64,000 nt of DNA from Microvirga sp. BSC39. Its GTDB lineage: Bacteria > Pseudomonadota > Alphaproteobacteria > Rhizobiales > Beijerinckiaceae. Positions 45,143 to 55,512 of the stretch are shown here, in pieces. The DNA is taken from contig NZ_JPUG01000052.1 of the NCBI RefSeq assembly GCF_000739015.1, positions 1 to 64,000 on the forward strand. The letters run 5' to 3'. The notes beneath the pieces were generated by a model. It made no database searches. It was given only the letters and a program-made list of their open reading frames with translations, and was not told the DNA's origin. The position numbers were made by a program, and so were the translations under genes. Position 1 is the stretch's first letter. Each line of letters starts with the position of its first letter.

Positions 45143-46806
45143 CAGCGCAGGCTCGGCAGGTTGAGATTAAACTCGCGGGCACAGTCGACCGCGATATCGT
45201 AGCCCGCATCCGCATGGCGCATCACGCCGGTCGCCGGATCGTTCCAGAGCACGCGCTCGACGCGCTTGGCCGCTTCCGGCGTGCCGTCGCAGACGATCAC
45301 CATGCCCGAATGCTGCGAGAAGCCCATGCCGACGCCGCCGCCATGGTGCAGCGACACCCATGTGGCCCCAGAGGCGCAGTTGAGAAGCGCGTTCAAGAGC
45401 GGCCAGTCGGAGACGGCATCCGAGCCGTCCTTCATGGCCTCCGTCTCGCGGTTCGGGCTCGCGACAGAGCCGGAATCGAGATGATCGCGGCCGATCACGA
45501 TAGGGGCCTTCAGCTCGCCCTTGGCGACCATCTCGTTGAAGGCAAGTCCCAAGCGGTGGCGGTCGCCGAGGCCGACCCAGCAGATGCGCGCGGGCAGGCC
45601 CTGGAACTTGATGCGTTCCTTCGCCATGTCGAGCCAGTTGTGCAGGTGCTTGTTGTCCGGCAGCAGTTCCTTCACCTTGGCGTCGGTCTTGTAGATGTCC
45701 TCCGGATCGCCGGAGAGCGCGCACCAGCGGAACGGACCGATGCCGCGGCAGAAGAGCGGGCGGATATAGGCCGGCACGAAGCCGGGGAAATCGAAGGCGT
45801 TGTCGACGCCTTCTTCTTTCGCCATCTGGCGGATGTTGTTGCCGTAGTCGAGGGTCGGCACGCCGGCCTTGTGGAAGTCGAGCATCGCGCGCACGTGCTC
45901 GGCCATGGACTGCTTGGCGGCATGCTCCACGGCCTTCGGATCTGTCTCGCGCTTGGCTTCCCACTCGGCGAGTGTCCAGCCCTTCGGCAGGTAGCCGTTG
46001 ATCGGATCGTGCGCCGAGGTCTGGTCCGTCACCGCATCGGGACGGATGCCGCGCCGGTAGATCTCAGGGAAAATCTCGGCGGCGTTGCCGAGAAGGCCGA
46101 CGGAGACCGGCTTCCTGTCGCGGCAGGATTGCTCGATGATGGCCAATGCCTCGTCGAGCGTATCGGCGCGCTGATCGACATAGCCGGTGCGCAGACGCAT
46201 CTCGATACGGCTCGGCTGACACTCGACCGCCAAGCAGGAGGCGCCAGCCATGGTGGCTGCGAGCGGCTGCGCGCCGCCCATGCCCCCGAGGCCACCGGTG
46301 AGGATCCAGCGGCCGGAGAGGTCGCCGTTATAGTGCTGGCGGCCCACCTCCACGAAGGTCTCGTAGGTGCCCTGCACGATGCCCTGCGTGCCGATATAGA
46401 TCCAGGAGCCGGCCGTCATCTGGCCGTACATCATGAGTCCCTTGCGGTCGAGTTCGTGGAACTTGTCCCAGGTGGCCCAGTGCGGCACGAGGTTGGAATT
46501 GGCGATCAGCACCCGCGGCGCATCCGCGTGCGTCCGGAACACGCCCACGGGCTTACCCGACTGCACGAGCAGCGTCTCGTCCGCCTCCAGATTTCTCAGC
46601 GCGGCGACGATGCGGTCGAAGCTGTCCCAGTCGCGCGCGGCGCGGCCGATGCCGCCATAGACCACAAGCTCGCCGGGCTTTTCGGCGACCATTGGATCAA
46701 GATTGTTCATCAGCATGCGCAGGGGCGCCTCCGTCAGCCAGCTCTTGGCGGACAGGTCGGTGCCGTGGGGAGCGCGGATCACGCGGGCGTTGTCGATGCG
46801 GGTCAT
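45142..46806 (-). CDS. hutU: Urocanate hydratase
   Basis: The 554-residue enzyme adds water to urocanate to form imidazolone propionate, using tightly bound NAD+ as electrophile. Conserved blocks are [60 protein letters not shown] and the active-site Cys in [23 protein letters not shown] 46806 gives the family length; the frame is open to 46899. It lies ten bases after hutG and overlaps hutD by one base. Confidence 0.97.
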   Translation of the reverse strand: MTRIDNARVIRAPHGTDLSAKSWLTEAPLRMLMNNLDPMVAEKPGELVVYGGIGRAARDWDSFDRIVAALRNLEADETLLVQSGKPVGVFRTHADAPRVLIANSNLVPHWATWDKFHELDRKGLMMYGQMTAGSWIYIGTQGIVQGTYETFVEVGRQHYNGDLSGRWILTGGLGGMGGAQPLAATMAGASCLAVECQPSRIEMRLRTGYVDQRADTLDEALAIIEQSCRDRKPVSVGLLGNAAEIFPEIYRRGIRPDAVTDQTSAHDPINGYLPKGWTLAEWEAKRETDPKAVEHAAKQSMAEHVRAMLDFHKAGVPTLDYGNNIRQMAKEEGVDNAFDFPGFVPAYIRPLFCRGIGPFRWCALSGDPEDIYKTDAKVKELLPDNKHLHNWLDMAKERIKFQGLPARICWVGLGDRHRLGLAFNEMVAKGELKAPIVIGRDHLDSGSVASPNRETEAMKDGSDAVSDWPLLNALLNCASGATWVSLHHGGGVGMGFSQHSGMVIVCDGTPEAAKRVERVLWNDPATGVMRHADAGYDIAVDCAREFNLNLPSLR

Positions 46807-46816
46807 GTGACGGTCC

Positions 46817-47650
46817 TCAGGCTTTGGATTGGGCGAATGTGAGACAGGTCTGGAGGATGAGGGTGAGGGCGGCACGCATCGGCGCGGCATAGGCCTCATC
46901 GTAAGGTGTCGGCCACTGGCCCTCGGCTACGGGGCCGAGCGGCTCGCGCATGTAGCCGCGGCAGGCGAGTTCCATCTGGACGGCGTGGACGCCTGCTTCG
47001 GGACGCCCGAGGCTGCGCGTGATGTAGCCGCCCTTGAAGCGTCCGTTGACCACATGGCTGAAACCGCTGCTCACACAGATCTTCTCGATGGCATCGCTTA
47101 AAGAGCGGGCGCAGGTCGTGCCGCCGTTGGTGCCGATGTTGAAATGGGGCAGGGTGCCGTCGAACAGGCGCGGAATGACCGAGCGGATCGAATGGCAATC
47201 GTAGACCACCACATTGGCGTGCTTTGAGCGCAGCCGCTCGATCTCGGCGCGGAGCGTCGCGTGATAGAGGTCGAAGAAGCGGGGGCGGCGTTCGGCGATC
47301 TCTGCCGTCGTGAGCTCCGCGCCCGGCTCATAGAGCGGCTCGCCGTCGAACGTGGTGGTGGGGCACAGCTCCGTGGTCGGCTGCCCCGGATAGAGCGACA
47401 CCCCGGACGGATCGCGGTTCACGTCGATGACCGTGCGGGAGATCGTCGTGCGGATCACCGTCGCACCGAGACCGGATGCAAAATCGTAAAGCCGCTCGAT
47501 CCACCAATCGGCATCCTTTCTTGCGAGCCAAGGCGAGACGAGGCCGCGTTCGTACTCGGCCGGGATCTCAGTGCCGGTATGCGGCAGGCTCACCACGAGG
47601 GGGGCGTTGCCGCGGGTGACGGTGAGCCAGTCCGGGTACTCCGCGCCCAT
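46817..47650 (-). CDS. hutG: N-formylglutamate amidohydrolase
   Basis: A 277-residue enzyme that hydrolyses N-formylglutamate to glutamate and formate, the final step of the five-step histidine pathway. Typical segments are [37 protein letters not shown], and [18 protein letters not shown] with the metal-binding Asp and His, then [20 protein letters not shown]. The start shares one base with the hutH stop (TGATG); a GTG immediately before it is also possible. It works with HutF encoded on the other strand. Confidence 0.95.
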   Translation of the reverse strand: MGAEYPDWLTVTRGNAPLVVSLPHTGTEIPAEYERGLVSPWLARKDADWWIERLYDFASGLGATVIRTTISRTVIDVNRDPSGVSLYPGQPTTELCPTTTFDGEPLYEPGAELTTAEIAERRPRFFDLYHATLRAEIERLRSKHANVVVYDCHSIRSVIPRLFDGTLPHFNIGTNGGTTCARSLSDAIEKICVSSGFSHVVNGRFKGGYITRSLGRPEAGVHAVQMELACRGYMREPLGPVAEGQWPTPYDEAYAAPMRAALTLILQTCLTFAQSKA

Positions 47651-49197
47651 CACTCCGCCTCATCCGTGACGAGCGGCAGCACGTCGCCGCCGACCGCATC
47701 GGCGAGGGCGCCGGAGACGACGAGAGCTGTAGCCACCTCCATCTCGGGCGACATATGGCGGTCGTCGTCGAGGTGCGGAATCTCGGCACGCAGCAAGGCG
47801 CGGGCGCGCTCCAGGCGCTCGTTCGATGTCATCGGCGCATGGAAGTCGCAGCCCTGGACGGCGGCCAAGTATTCGATGCCGATGACATTCGCGGTGTTCA
47901 TCGCCATCGGCAGAAGTCGCCGTGCGCCATGGGTCGCCATGGACACATGGTCCTCCTGGTTAGCGGAGGTCGGGATCGAGTCGACGCTCGCCGGATAGGC
48001 CCGCTGCTTGTTCTCCGATACCAGGGCGGCGGCCGTCACCTGCGGGATCATGAACCCGGAGTTGAGGCCCGGCTTCGGCGTGAGGAAGGCGGGGAGGCCC
48101 GAGAGGGTCGGGTCGACCAGCATGGCGATGCGCCGTTCGGCGAGTGAGCCGATTTCGCAGAACGCCATGGCGATCATGTCGGCGGCGAAGGCCACGGGCT
48201 CCGCATGGAAGTTGCCGCCAGAGATGACCTCGCCCGTATCCGAGAACACGAGTGGATTGTCGGAGACGCCGTTCGCTTCCGTGCCGAGCGTCTCGCCCGC
48301 TTGCCGCAGCAGGTCGAGCACTGCGCCCATCACCTGCGGCTGGCAGCGCAGGCAGTACGGGTCCTGCACGCGGTCGTCGTTGGTGAGATGCGAGGCGCGA
48401 ATGGCGCTGCCCTGCATCAGTGCGCGCAGGGAGGCCGCCACCTCGATCTGCCCGCGATGACGCCGCAGCTTCTGGATGCGCTCATCGAATGGGCCGTCCG
48501 ATCCCTTCGCCGCATCGGTCGCGAGCGCCCCGGTGACGAGAGCGGCGCGGAACACGCCCTCGGCCTCGAACAGGCCTGCGAGCGCGAGCGCGGTCGACAC
48601 CTGCGTGCCGTTGAGAAGCGCCAGGCCCTCCTTGGGGCCGAGCACAAGTGGTGTGAGGCCGGCGCGAGCGAGGGCCGCCTCCGCCTTCACCCGCACGCCG
48701 TCGACGAAGAATTCGCCGACGCCCATGAGGGCCGCCGTCATATGGGCGAGAGGAGCGAGATCGCCCGAGGCTCCGACCGAGCCCTGCCCCGGAATAACGG
48801 GAACCAGATTCGCCTTCAGGCAGGCGGTCAGATGCTCGATGGCGGACCAGCGCACACCGGATGCGCCTTGAGCGAGGCTCGCGAGCTTCAGCGCCATCAC
48901 CAGACGAACGACAGAAACAGGCAGCGGCTCGCCGACGCCGGCGGCGTGCGAGAGCACGATGTTGCGCTGGAGCGTCGCAAGATCGGCAGCGCCGATGCGC
49001 ACGCTGGCGAGCTTTCCGAAGCCCGTGTTGATGCCGTAGACCGGATCGCCCTTCGTGACGATGGTCTCGATCGTCTTCGCGCTGGCCTCGATAGCCCTGC
49101 GGCAATCCTGATCAAGCGCGATATCGGCACCGAAATAGACTTGGCGCCAGTCAGCCAGAGCGACGGAGCCGGGGTGAAGCATGATGGGTTGGGTCAC
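47650..49197 (-). CDS. hutH: Histidine ammonia-lyase
   Basis: A 515-residue lyase converting histidine to urocanate and ammonia. The MIO electrophile forms from Ala-Ser-Gly in [20 protein letters not shown]. Also visible are [15 protein letters not shown] at the N-terminus, the catalytic Tyr region, and the [15 protein letters not shown] motif near the C-terminus. Its start overlaps the hutI stop by four bases. First committed step of the pathway. Confidence 0.97.
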   Translation of the reverse strand: MTQPIMLHPGSVALADWRQVYFGADIALDQDCRRAIEASAKTIETIVTKGDPVYGINTGFGKLASVRIGAADLATLQRNIVLSHAAGVGEPLPVSVVRLVMALKLASLAQGASGVRWSAIEHLTACLKANLVPVIPGQGSVGASGDLAPLAHMTAALMGVGEFFVDGVRVKAEAALARAGLTPLVLGPKEGLALLNGTQVSTALALAGLFEAEGVFRAALVTGALATDAAKGSDGPFDERIQKLRRHRGQIEVAASLRALMQGSAIRASHLTNDDRVQDPYCLRCQPQVMGAVLDLLRQAGETLGTEANGVSDNPLVFSDTGEVISGGNFHAEPVAFAADMIAMAFCEIGSLAERRIAMLVDPTLSGLPAFLTPKPGLNSGFMIPQVTAAALVSENKQRAYPASVDSIPTSANQEDHVSMATHGARRLLPMAMNTANVIGIEYLAAVQGCDFHAPMTSNERLERARALLRAEIPHLDDDRHMSPEMEVATALVVSGALADAVGGDVLPLVTDEAE

Positions 49198-50396
49198 TGT
49201 CCCCTCCAGACACGGGCGTGAAGCGGGTTGAAGCCGATGCGGTAGACGAGCTCCGCCGGCCGTTCGATGGTCCAGATCGCGAGATCGCAGCTCTTGCCGG
49301 GCTCGAGCGTGCCGATCTCATTGAGCTTGCCCAGCGCACGCGCGGCTTCGCGCGTCACGCCTGCAATGCATTCCTCAACAGTCATGCGGAACAGGGTGGC
49401 GCCCATGTTCATGGTGAGCAGGAGTGAGGTGAGCGGCGAGGTGCCGGGATTGCTGTCGGTCGCAAGCGCCATGCGGGTGCCGGCGTCACGGAAGGCTGCA
49501 ACCGGCGGAACCTTCGTCTCCCGCAGCATGTAGAAAGCGCCGGGCAGCAGCACCGCCACCGTGCCGGCTTTCGCCATGGCGAAAGCCCCTTCCTCGTCGG
49601 TGTATTCGAGGTGATCGGCCGAGAGGGCGCCATGATCGGCCGCGAGCTTCGCGCCGTGCAGGTTGGAGAGCTGGTCGGCATGGAGCTTGATCTTGAGCCC
49701 CAATGCCTTGGCGGCTTGGAACACGCGGGCGGTCTGCTCCGGCGAAAATGCAATGCCCTCGCAGAAGGCATCAACCGCGTCAGTTAGTCCCTCGCGGGCC
49801 AGAGCCGGCATCATCTCGCCGCAGATCTTCTCGATGAAGGCGTCCTTGTCGCCGTTCGCCTCCGGCGGCAGGGCGTGAGCGCCGAGGAACGTGGTGGTGA
49901 CCGAGACGGGGCGCTCGACACCTAAGCGGCGCGCGGCACGCAAGGAGCGCGCTTCCGTGTCGAGGTCGAGCCCGTAGCCCGACTTGATCTCGATAGTGGT
50001 GCAGCCCTCACGAATGAGATGATCGAGCCGGGGCAGGGCGCTCGCCACGAGCGCATCCTCGCTCGCCGCTCGGGTGGCCTTCACGGTGGAGACGATCCCG
50101 CCGCCGGCGCGGGCGATCTCCTCGTAGCTCGCCCCCTTGAGGCGCAGCTCGAACTCATGGGCGCGGTCGCCGCCATAAACGAGGTGCGTGTGGCAATCGA
50201 CGAGCCCGGGGGTGATCCAGCGGCCTTCGCAGTCGATCCGTTCGGCCGCGTCCCAGCCTGCGGGCATGTCCCGCATCAGTCCGGCAAAGGCGATTCGGCC
50301 ATCCCTGGAAGCAATGGCTCCGCTCTCGACGATCCCGAGACCGTCGCCCACAAGCGTAGCAAGGCGAGCGTTGAGCCAGACCCGGTCGAAGCGCAT
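49194..50396 (-). CDS. hutI: Imidazolonepropionase
   Basis: A 400-residue amidohydrolase opening the imidazolone ring to N-formimidoyl-glutamate. The metal-binding HxH is in [20 protein letters not shown], with the later [20 protein letters not shown] and [14 protein letters not shown] segments carrying the other metal and catalytic residues. It is the first gene of the minus-strand hut operon (hutI-hutH-hutG-hutU-hutD), divergent from hutF, with candidate HutC sites between. Confidence 0.97.
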   Translation of the reverse strand: MRFDRVWLNARLATLVGDGLGIVESGAIASRDGRIAFAGLMRDMPAGWDAAERIDCEGRWITPGLVDCHTHLVYGGDRAHEFELRLKGASYEEIARAGGGIVSTVKATRAASEDALVASALPRLDHLIREGCTTIEIKSGYGLDLDTEARSLRAARRLGVERPVSVTTTFLGAHALPPEANGDKDAFIEKICGEMMPALAREGLTDAVDAFCEGIAFSPEQTARVFQAAKALGLKIKLHADQLSNLHGAKLAADHGALSADHLEYTDEEGAFAMAKAGTVAVLLPGAFYMLRETKVPPVAAFRDAGTRMALATDSNPGTSPLTSLLLTMNMGATLFRMTVEECIAGVTREAARALGKLNEIGTLEPGKSCDLAIWTIERPAELVYRIGFNPLHARVWRGQ

Positions 50397-50421
50397 GTTC
50401 CTGCTCCGGTTCGATTACGAA

Positions 50422-50464
50422 TATGTCTATACATAAACGCAGACAAACGATATTGTCTAGACGT
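50422..50464. promoter_or_regulatory. Two candidate HutC operators between hutI and hutF
   Basis: TATGTCTATACATA (50422-50435) and TTGTCTAGACGT (50453-50464, perfect core GTCTAGAC) have centres 30 bases apart, about three helical turns, so two HutC dimers could bind the same face. Both lie between the divergent hutI and hutF starts and match the site at 44502-44517. Confidence 0.68.
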
Positions 50465-50549
50465 ATTCGATCGGTTCTGATGGTCCGGCGGCGGCATGGC
50501 TTTTTAGCGGCTGCCAAGGTCAGGCCGTTCCGCAGCAAGGGTGTCAGCG

Positions 50550-51908
50550 ATGCGCAGGCTCATTCTCGATCACGCTCTCCTGCCCGGCGGCTGGGCCCAC
50601 AACGTCGGTCTCGACATCGAGGGCGGAACGATTGCCGCCGTTCATCCCGAGACTTCCGCCGAAGGTCGTGAGCGCGTAGCCGGCATTGCGCTGCCCGGCC
50701 TGCCCAACCTGCATAGCCACACCTTCCAGCGCGGCATGGCGGGGCTTGCCGAAACACGCGGGCCGGAGGGTGACAGCTTCTGGACTTGGCGGCAGGTGAT
50801 GTACCGCTTCCTCGGCAAGCTCACGCCCGACGATGTGGAGGCCGTGGCGGCCTTTGCCATGATGGAGATGCTGGAGGGCGGCTTTACCGCGCTCGCCGAG
50901 TTCCACTACCTGCACCATGATGCCGACGGCAGGCCCTATGCCGACATCGCGGAGCTCTCCGGGCGAATCGCGGCTGCGGCACATAAGACGGGCATGGGCC
51001 TAACGCTTCTGCCGGTCTTCTATGCCCAGGGCGGGTTCGGCGGGGCCGCGCCGACGGAGGGGCAGCGGCGTTTCATCAACGATGTCGAGTCTTATGCCCG
51101 CCTGGTTGAGGGAGCGCGCAAGGCGGTGGCGGGGCTCGACGATGCGGCCGTGGGCATCGCGCCGCACAGTCTGCGTGCCGTCACTCCTGAGAGCCTCGGC
51201 GAGATCGTCGCGATGGCAGGCGAGGGGCCGGTCCACATCCACATCGCCGAGCAGGTGAAGGAGGTGGAGGATTGCCTTGCATGGTCAGGGCAGCGGCCGG
51301 TTGCGTGGCTGCTCGATCATGCTCCCGTCGACCGGCGCTGGTGCCTCATTCACGCCACGCATCTCGACCCGCAGGAGGTGAGGGGCATTGCCGCAAGCGG
51401 CGCCGTCGCCGGCCTGTGCCCGATCACCGAGGCCAATCTTGGCGACGGCATCTTCGAAGGCGTCGACTATCTCTCGGCAGGAGGCTGCTTCGGCGTCGGA
51501 TCGGATTCCAACATCGAGATTTCGGCCGCGGGAGAGCTCAAGCAGTTCGAATACAGCCAGCGCCTCAAGCATCGCGCCCGCAACGTTCTGGCCGAGCGTG
51601 AGGGACAATCGACCGGGCGCAGCCTCTATGAGAAGGCGTTGACAGGCGGAACGCAGGCGCTCGGTCGTCGGATTGGCGCAATCGCCGAGTGGCATCGTGC
51701 CGATTTCGTCGTGCTTGACGCCGATCATCCCGATCTCGCCGCCGTCTCAGGCGACCGCTGGCTCGATGCTTATGTGTTCGTGGCCGGCAGATCCGCCATC
51801 GATACGGTGTTCGTCGCGGGCAAGCCTGTGGTCAGGAGCGGCCGGCATGTGGATCGCGACGCGATCCGCGCCCGGTACGCGCAGGCGATGACCCGCATTC
51901 TGGCCTGA
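50550..51908 (+). CDS. hutF: Formimidoylglutamate deiminase
   Basis: A 452-residue amidohydrolase that deaminates N-formimidoyl-glutamate to N-formylglutamate, which HutG then cleaves. The metal motif HSHTFQRG lies in GLPNLHSHTFQRGMAGLAE, with VHIHIAEQVKEVEDCLAWSG, the LIHATHLDPQE strand and GSDSNIEIS carrying the other metal ligands. ATG 50550 is preceded by AAGG; a GTG at 50541 is nine bases earlier and too close to it. It is co-directional with hutC, 18 bases away. Its presence with hutG and absence of a formiminoglutamase indicates the five-step route. Confidence 0.95.
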   Translation: MRRLILDHALLPGGWAHNVGLDIEGGTIAAVHPETSAEGRERVAGIALPGLPNLHSHTFQRGMAGLAETRGPEGDSFWTWRQVMYRFLGKLTPDDVEAVAAFAMMEMLEGGFTALAEFHYLHHDADGRPYADIAELSGRIAAAAHKTGMGLTLLPVFYAQGGFGGAAPTEGQRRFINDVESYARLVEGARKAVAGLDDAAVGIAPHSLRAVTPESLGEIVAMAGEGPVHIHIAEQVKEVEDCLAWSGQRPVAWLLDHAPVDRRWCLIHATHLDPQEVRGIAASGAVAGLCPITEANLGDGIFEGVDYLSAGGCFGVGSDSNIEISAAGELKQFEYSQRLKHRARNVLAEREGQSTGRSLYEKALTGGTQALGRRIGAIAEWHRADFVVLDADHPDLAAVSGDRWLDAYVFVAGRSAIDTVFVAGKPVVRSGRHVDRDAIRARYAQAMTRILA

Positions 51909-51926
51909 GAAAAGACTGAGAGCGGC

Positions 51927-52631
51927 ATGAAACACCTGCACCAGCGCATCCGCGACGACATCGAGGCCAGGATCATGTCCGGCGAATGGGCGCCGGGGCA
52001 CCGCATTCCGTTCGAGCACGAGTTGATGACGGAATACGGCTGCTCGCGCATGACCGTGAACAAGGTGCTCTCGACGCTCGCCGCCAACGGCCTCATTACG
52101 CGGCGGCGTCGTGCCGGCACCGTGGTGGCGGAGCCGAGCAATCAGCAGGCGGTGCTGCAAATCCAGGATTTTGCCCTCGAGGCAGCGCGCGCCGGGGTCG
52201 AGTACCGCTTCAAGGTTCTGCATCGGTCCATCGAGCCCATCGATGCCGCTGCCGCGCAGCGCACCGGCCTGCCGGCAGGCACGCTGATGCTCTGCCTCTC
52301 GACGCTTCACATCATGGATGACGTGCCGCAGGCTTTCGAGCAGCGCCTGATCAACCTCGCGACCGTGCCCGAAGCCGACAAGGAGACGTTCAAGGAAGAT
52401 CCGCCCGGCACCTGGCTGCTGCGGCGCGTGCCGTGGACGGATGCGGAGCACATCGTGCGTTCGGTCAACGCGGATGGCCCGATGGCGAAGCGACTTCAGA
52501 TCCAGTCGGGCGCGGCTTGTCTCGTGCTGGAGCGGCGGACCTGGCAGGCAGGCGCCTTCGTGACCGAGGCGCGGCTCACCTATCCCGGTGACCGGCATCA
52601 GCTCGTGGGGCGGTTCTCGCCGACGGCTTAA
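51927..52631 (+). CDS. hutC: GntR-family histidine utilisation repressor HutC
   Basis: The 234-residue regulator has an N-terminal winged helix (LHQRIRDDIEARIMSGEWAP then FEHELMTEYGCSRMTVNKVL, about 1-72) and a C-terminal UTRA effector domain ending VLERRTWQAGAFVTEARLTY. HutC represses hut genes until urocanate binds. It is co-transcribed with hutF by position. It is the likely ligand of the three palindromic sites in the locus. Confidence 0.95.
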   Translation: MKHLHQRIRDDIEARIMSGEWAPGHRIPFEHELMTEYGCSRMTVNKVLSTLAANGLITRRRRAGTVVAEPSNQQAVLQIQDFALEAARAGVEYRFKVLHRSIEPIDAAAAQRTGLPAGTLMLCLSTLHIMDDVPQAFEQRLINLATVPEADKETFKEDPPGTWLLRRVPWTDAEHIVRSVNADGPMAKRLQIQSGAACLVLERRTWQAGAFVTEARLTYPGDRHQLVGRFSPTA

Positions 52632-52713
52632 GGACGCAGAATACCCTTCACATCATCGCCGGGCTTGTCTGGGCTTCCGTGATACGGCGAGGCTCGGCGC
52701 TTCATGCAATCGG

Positions 52714-52738
52714 GATCGCCGGCACGAGGCCGGTGATC
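52714..52738. terminator. Hairpin between hutC and the transsulfuration operon
   Basis: GATCGCCGGC (52714-52723) pairs with GCCGGTGATC (52729-52738) with one G-T wobble around a 5-base loop. It lies between convergent genes; no clear T tract on either side. Confidence 0.5.
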
Positions 52739-52763
52739 ACGGGAGGCAGATAGAGGAAAGCTC

Positions 52764-53924
52764 CTACGACAGCGCGGAGCGCAGATCCTCGATCAGGTCG
52801 TCTGCATCCTCGATGCCGACCGACAGGCGCACGAGCCCATCGTCGATGCCGAGCTCGGCTCGCACCTCCGGGGGCACCGAGGCATGGGTCATGATGGCCG
52901 GGTGCTCGATCAGGCTTTCGACGCCCCCGAGGCTCTCCGCCAGGGTGAAGAGCTGGCAGCGCTCCAGGAAGCGCATCGCGCCATCGAGACCGCCCTTGAT
53001 GCGGGCCGTGATGATGCCGCCGAAGCCGCGCATCTGGCGCTTGGCGAGTTCGTGCTGCGGATGCGAGGCGAGACCGGGATAGATCACGCCGTCCACGCTT
53101 GGATGCGCCTCAAGGAATTGCGCAATCTTGAGCGCCGAGGTGCAATGCCGCTCCATGCGCAGCGACAGGGTTTTGAGACCGCGCAGGGCCAGGAAGCTGT
53201 CGAAGGGGCCCGACACGGAGCCGACGGCGTTCTGCAGGAAGGCGATCTTCTCGCGGATTTCCTGGTTCTGGCCAACGATCACCACACCGCCGACCATGTC
53301 GGAATGGCCGTTGAGATACTTGGTGGTGGAATGCACCACGATGTCGAAGCCGAATTCGAGCGGACGCTGCACCCAGGGGCTTGCGAAGGTGTTGTCGGCG
53401 ACGAGCCATGTGCCATGCCCGCGTGTTGCCGCCGCGATGGCTTCGAGGTCCGCGAGCTTGAGGAGCGGATTGGTGGGCGTCTCCACCCAGACGAGCTTGG
53501 TGTTGGGGCGCAATGCCGCCTTCACCGCGTCCGCGTCGCCGAGGTCTACATAGGTGATGTCGAGCCCGGCCGACTTCCGGCGCACGCGCTCGAAGAGGCG
53601 ACGCGTGCCGCCATAGAGATCGTCGGAGGCAATGATGTGCGAACCATGCTCCAGCATGTCGAGGACGGTCGCGCTTGCGGCAAGCCCGGAGGAGAACGCG
53701 AAGGCGGATGAGCCTCCTTCGAGATCCGCGATGCAGCGCTCGAACGCCATGCGGGTCGGGTTCTGCGAACGGGCATATTCGAAGCCCTTGTGAACGCCGG
53801 GGCTCTCCTGCGCGAAGGTGGAGGTGGCGTAGATGGGCATCATCACGGCGCCGGTGGTGGGATCCGGCGACTGGCCCGCATGGATGCAGCGGGTGGCGAA
53901 ATCGAGCTGGTTGCGGGCGGTCAT
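52764..53924 (-). CDS. Cystathionine gamma-lyase/synthase (PLP)
   Basis: A 386-residue Cys/Met metabolism PLP enzyme. Family marks are ATRCIHAGQSPDPTTGAVMM, YARSQNPTRMAFERCIADLE, the DNTFASPWVQRPLEFG strand and the PLP lysine in VVHSTTKYLNGHSDMVGG. Synthases (MetB) and lyases (MccB/CGL) cannot be separated from these motifs. The four-base overlap with a cystathionine beta-synthase gene favours gamma-lyase, completing reverse transsulfuration from homocysteine to cysteine. Confidence 0.9.
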   Translation of the reverse strand: MTARNQLDFATRCIHAGQSPDPTTGAVMMPIYATSTFAQESPGVHKGFEYARSQNPTRMAFERCIADLEGGSSAFAFSSGLAASATVLDMLEHGSHIIASDDLYGGTRRLFERVRRKSAGLDITYVDLGDADAVKAALRPNTKLVWVETPTNPLLKLADLEAIAAATRGHGTWLVADNTFASPWVQRPLEFGFDIVVHSTTKYLNGHSDMVGGVVIVGQNQEIREKIAFLQNAVGSVSGPFDSFLALRGLKTLSLRMERHCTSALKIAQFLEAHPSVDGVIYPGLASHPQHELAKRQMRGFGGIITARIKGGLDGAMRFLERCQLFTLAESLGGVESLIEHPAIMTHASVPPEVRAELGIDDGLVRLSVGIEDADDLIEDLRSALS

Positions 53925-55297
53925 TGGGGCTGGATCCGGAAGAAGTTGATGAGGTCGATGCGGGTGGCGAGGCCCACGAAGGCATCGCCCTCCATGATCA
54001 CCGGCACGAGGCCGGCGGCGAAGAGGGGCAGTAGCTCCCGGACGGGAGCATCGGCGGCAATGGTCTGCAGGCGCGTGACCATGACGTCGCGCACCGGCTT
54101 GTCGAACACGCTCTGCGGCGCGCCTTCGTTGGCCACCAGCGCATCGAGAACGTCGCTCTCGTCGATCAGGCCGACCACGCGGCCGTCGTCGATCACAGGC
54201 AACTGAGAGACATCGGAGGAGCGCATGCGCGCGAAGGCGGAGCGTAGGGTTTCGTTCGGCGAGACGAAGATGGTGGCGCCTTCGCCGAACGGGTTGATCA
54301 CCACGTCCCGGACCGTGCCGGTCACCTTGCGGTCGAGCCAGCCTTCCTGGGCGATGAAGGCATCATTGAACACCTTCGACAGATACTTGGCACCCGTGTC
54401 GCAGACGAGGGTAACGACCCGTTTCGGCTCCGTCTGCTCACGGCAGTATCGCAGGGCAGCGGCCAGCAGCGTTCCGGACGAGGAGCCTGCCAGGATGCCC
54501 TCTCTGCGCAGGAGCTCCCGTGCTGCCGAGAAGCTCTCCTTGTCGCCGATGGAATACGCCTTCTTCACCAGGGACAGATCGCAGTTGGGCGGCACGAAAT
54601 CCTCGCCGATGCCCTCAACCGCCCAGGAGCCGGCCTCAAGCATCTGCCCGGTCTCCACCAGTGGCGCGAGGATGGAGCCTGCCGGGTCGGCCAGCACCAT
54701 GGCGGTCTTGGGCGACGCTTTCCTGAGATAGCGCCCGACGCCGGTGAGCGTACCGCCCGAACCGACGCCGACCACGACCGCATCCACGTCACCGTCCATT
54801 CCCTCCAGGATTTCCGGGCCGGTGCTCGCCTCGTGGGCGGCCGGATTGGCCGGGTTCTCGAACTGGTTGATGTAGACGGCGCCGGGCGTCCTGGCGGTGA
54901 TCGCCTGGGCGAGGTCCTGGTAATAATCCGGGTGGCCCTTGCCCACATCCGAGCGGGTGATCACCACCTCCGCGCCGAGGGCCTTGGCATGCAGCACCTT
55001 CTCCCGGGACATCTTGTCCGGCACCACGAGGAGCGTGCGGTAGCCCTTGCTGGCCCCGACCAGCGCGAGGCCGACGCCGGTATTGCCGGCGGTCGCCTCG
55101 ATGATGGTGCCGCCGGGCTTCAGACGTCCGTCGGCTTCGGCCGCTTCGATCATGGCGCGGGCCGGCCGGTCCTTGATGGAGCCGCTGGGGTTGGCGCTCT
55201 CCAGCTTCAGGAAGAGCCTGCAGGGACCGGTGTCGAGACTCGTCACCTCGACGAGAGGGGTACGGCCGATCAGGTCCAGGGCGCCGTGTGCAGCCAT
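53921..55297 (-). CDS. Cystathionine beta-synthase with CBS-domain pair
   Basis: A 458-residue PLP enzyme joining serine (or O-acetylserine) and homocysteine into cystathionine. The PLP lysine lies in ANPSGSIKDRPARAMIEAAE, with TSGNTG-like EATAGNTGVGLALVGASKGY and the phosphate-binding GVGSGGTLTGVGRYLRKASP. From about residue 330 are two CBS motifs (FVSPNETLRSAFARMRSSDV and VMVTRLQTIAADAPVRELLP), as in eukaryotic-like CBS, where they may sense an adenosyl ligand. No heme-binding N-terminal region. First gene of the operon. Confidence 0.92.
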   Translation of the reverse strand: MAAHGALDLIGRTPLVEVTSLDTGPCRLFLKLESANPSGSIKDRPARAMIEAAEADGRLKPGGTIIEATAGNTGVGLALVGASKGYRTLLVVPDKMSREKVLHAKALGAEVVITRSDVGKGHPDYYQDLAQAITARTPGAVYINQFENPANPAAHEASTGPEILEGMDGDVDAVVVGVGSGGTLTGVGRYLRKASPKTAMVLADPAGSILAPLVETGQMLEAGSWAVEGIGEDFVPPNCDLSLVKKAYSIGDKESFSAARELLRREGILAGSSSGTLLAAALRYCREQTEPKRVVTLVCDTGAKYLSKVFNDAFIAQEGWLDRKVTGTVRDVVINPFGEGATIFVSPNETLRSAFARMRSSDVSQLPVIDDGRVVGLIDESDVLDALVANEGAPQSVFDKPVRDVMVTRLQTIAADAPVRELLPLFAAGLVPVIMEGDAFVGLATRIDLINFFRIQPQ

Positions 55298-55311
55298 ATT
55301 ATCATCTTTCA

Positions 55312-55349
55312 GATGTGAAATATCTTATTTGTTTCTTTTCGATGTGAAA
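55312..55349 (-). promoter_or_regulatory. Paired direct repeats upstream of the transsulfuration operon
   Basis: GATGTGAAA occurs at 55312-55320 and again at 55341-55349, 29 bases apart (about three helical turns), in an A/T-rich stretch 15-52 bases before the CBS start. It could be a regulator binding pair; the regulator is unknown. Confidence 0.45.
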
Positions 55350-55470
55350 CAGCCCCGTATTTATATATGCCAACGTAGATTGTCACCTGCTCTTCCGATC
55401 ACTCAACTGCGATCCCCAGGCTTGGTTCAAGGAGGGCAGCGGCAGGCGTTCAGGAGCGGAAGCAAGCAAA

Positions 55471-55495
55471 AGCCCCGGCCTATAAGGCCGGGGCT
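55471..55495 (-). terminator. Terminator of the RTX protein gene
   Basis: AGCCCCGGCC (55471-55480) and GGCCGGGGCT (55486-55495) form a perfect 10-bp stem with a 5-base loop. On the minus strand it is followed by TTTTGCTT, 18 bases after the RTX gene stop. Confidence 0.88.
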
Positions 55496-55512
55496 CTGTG
55501 AGCGAGACTTCG

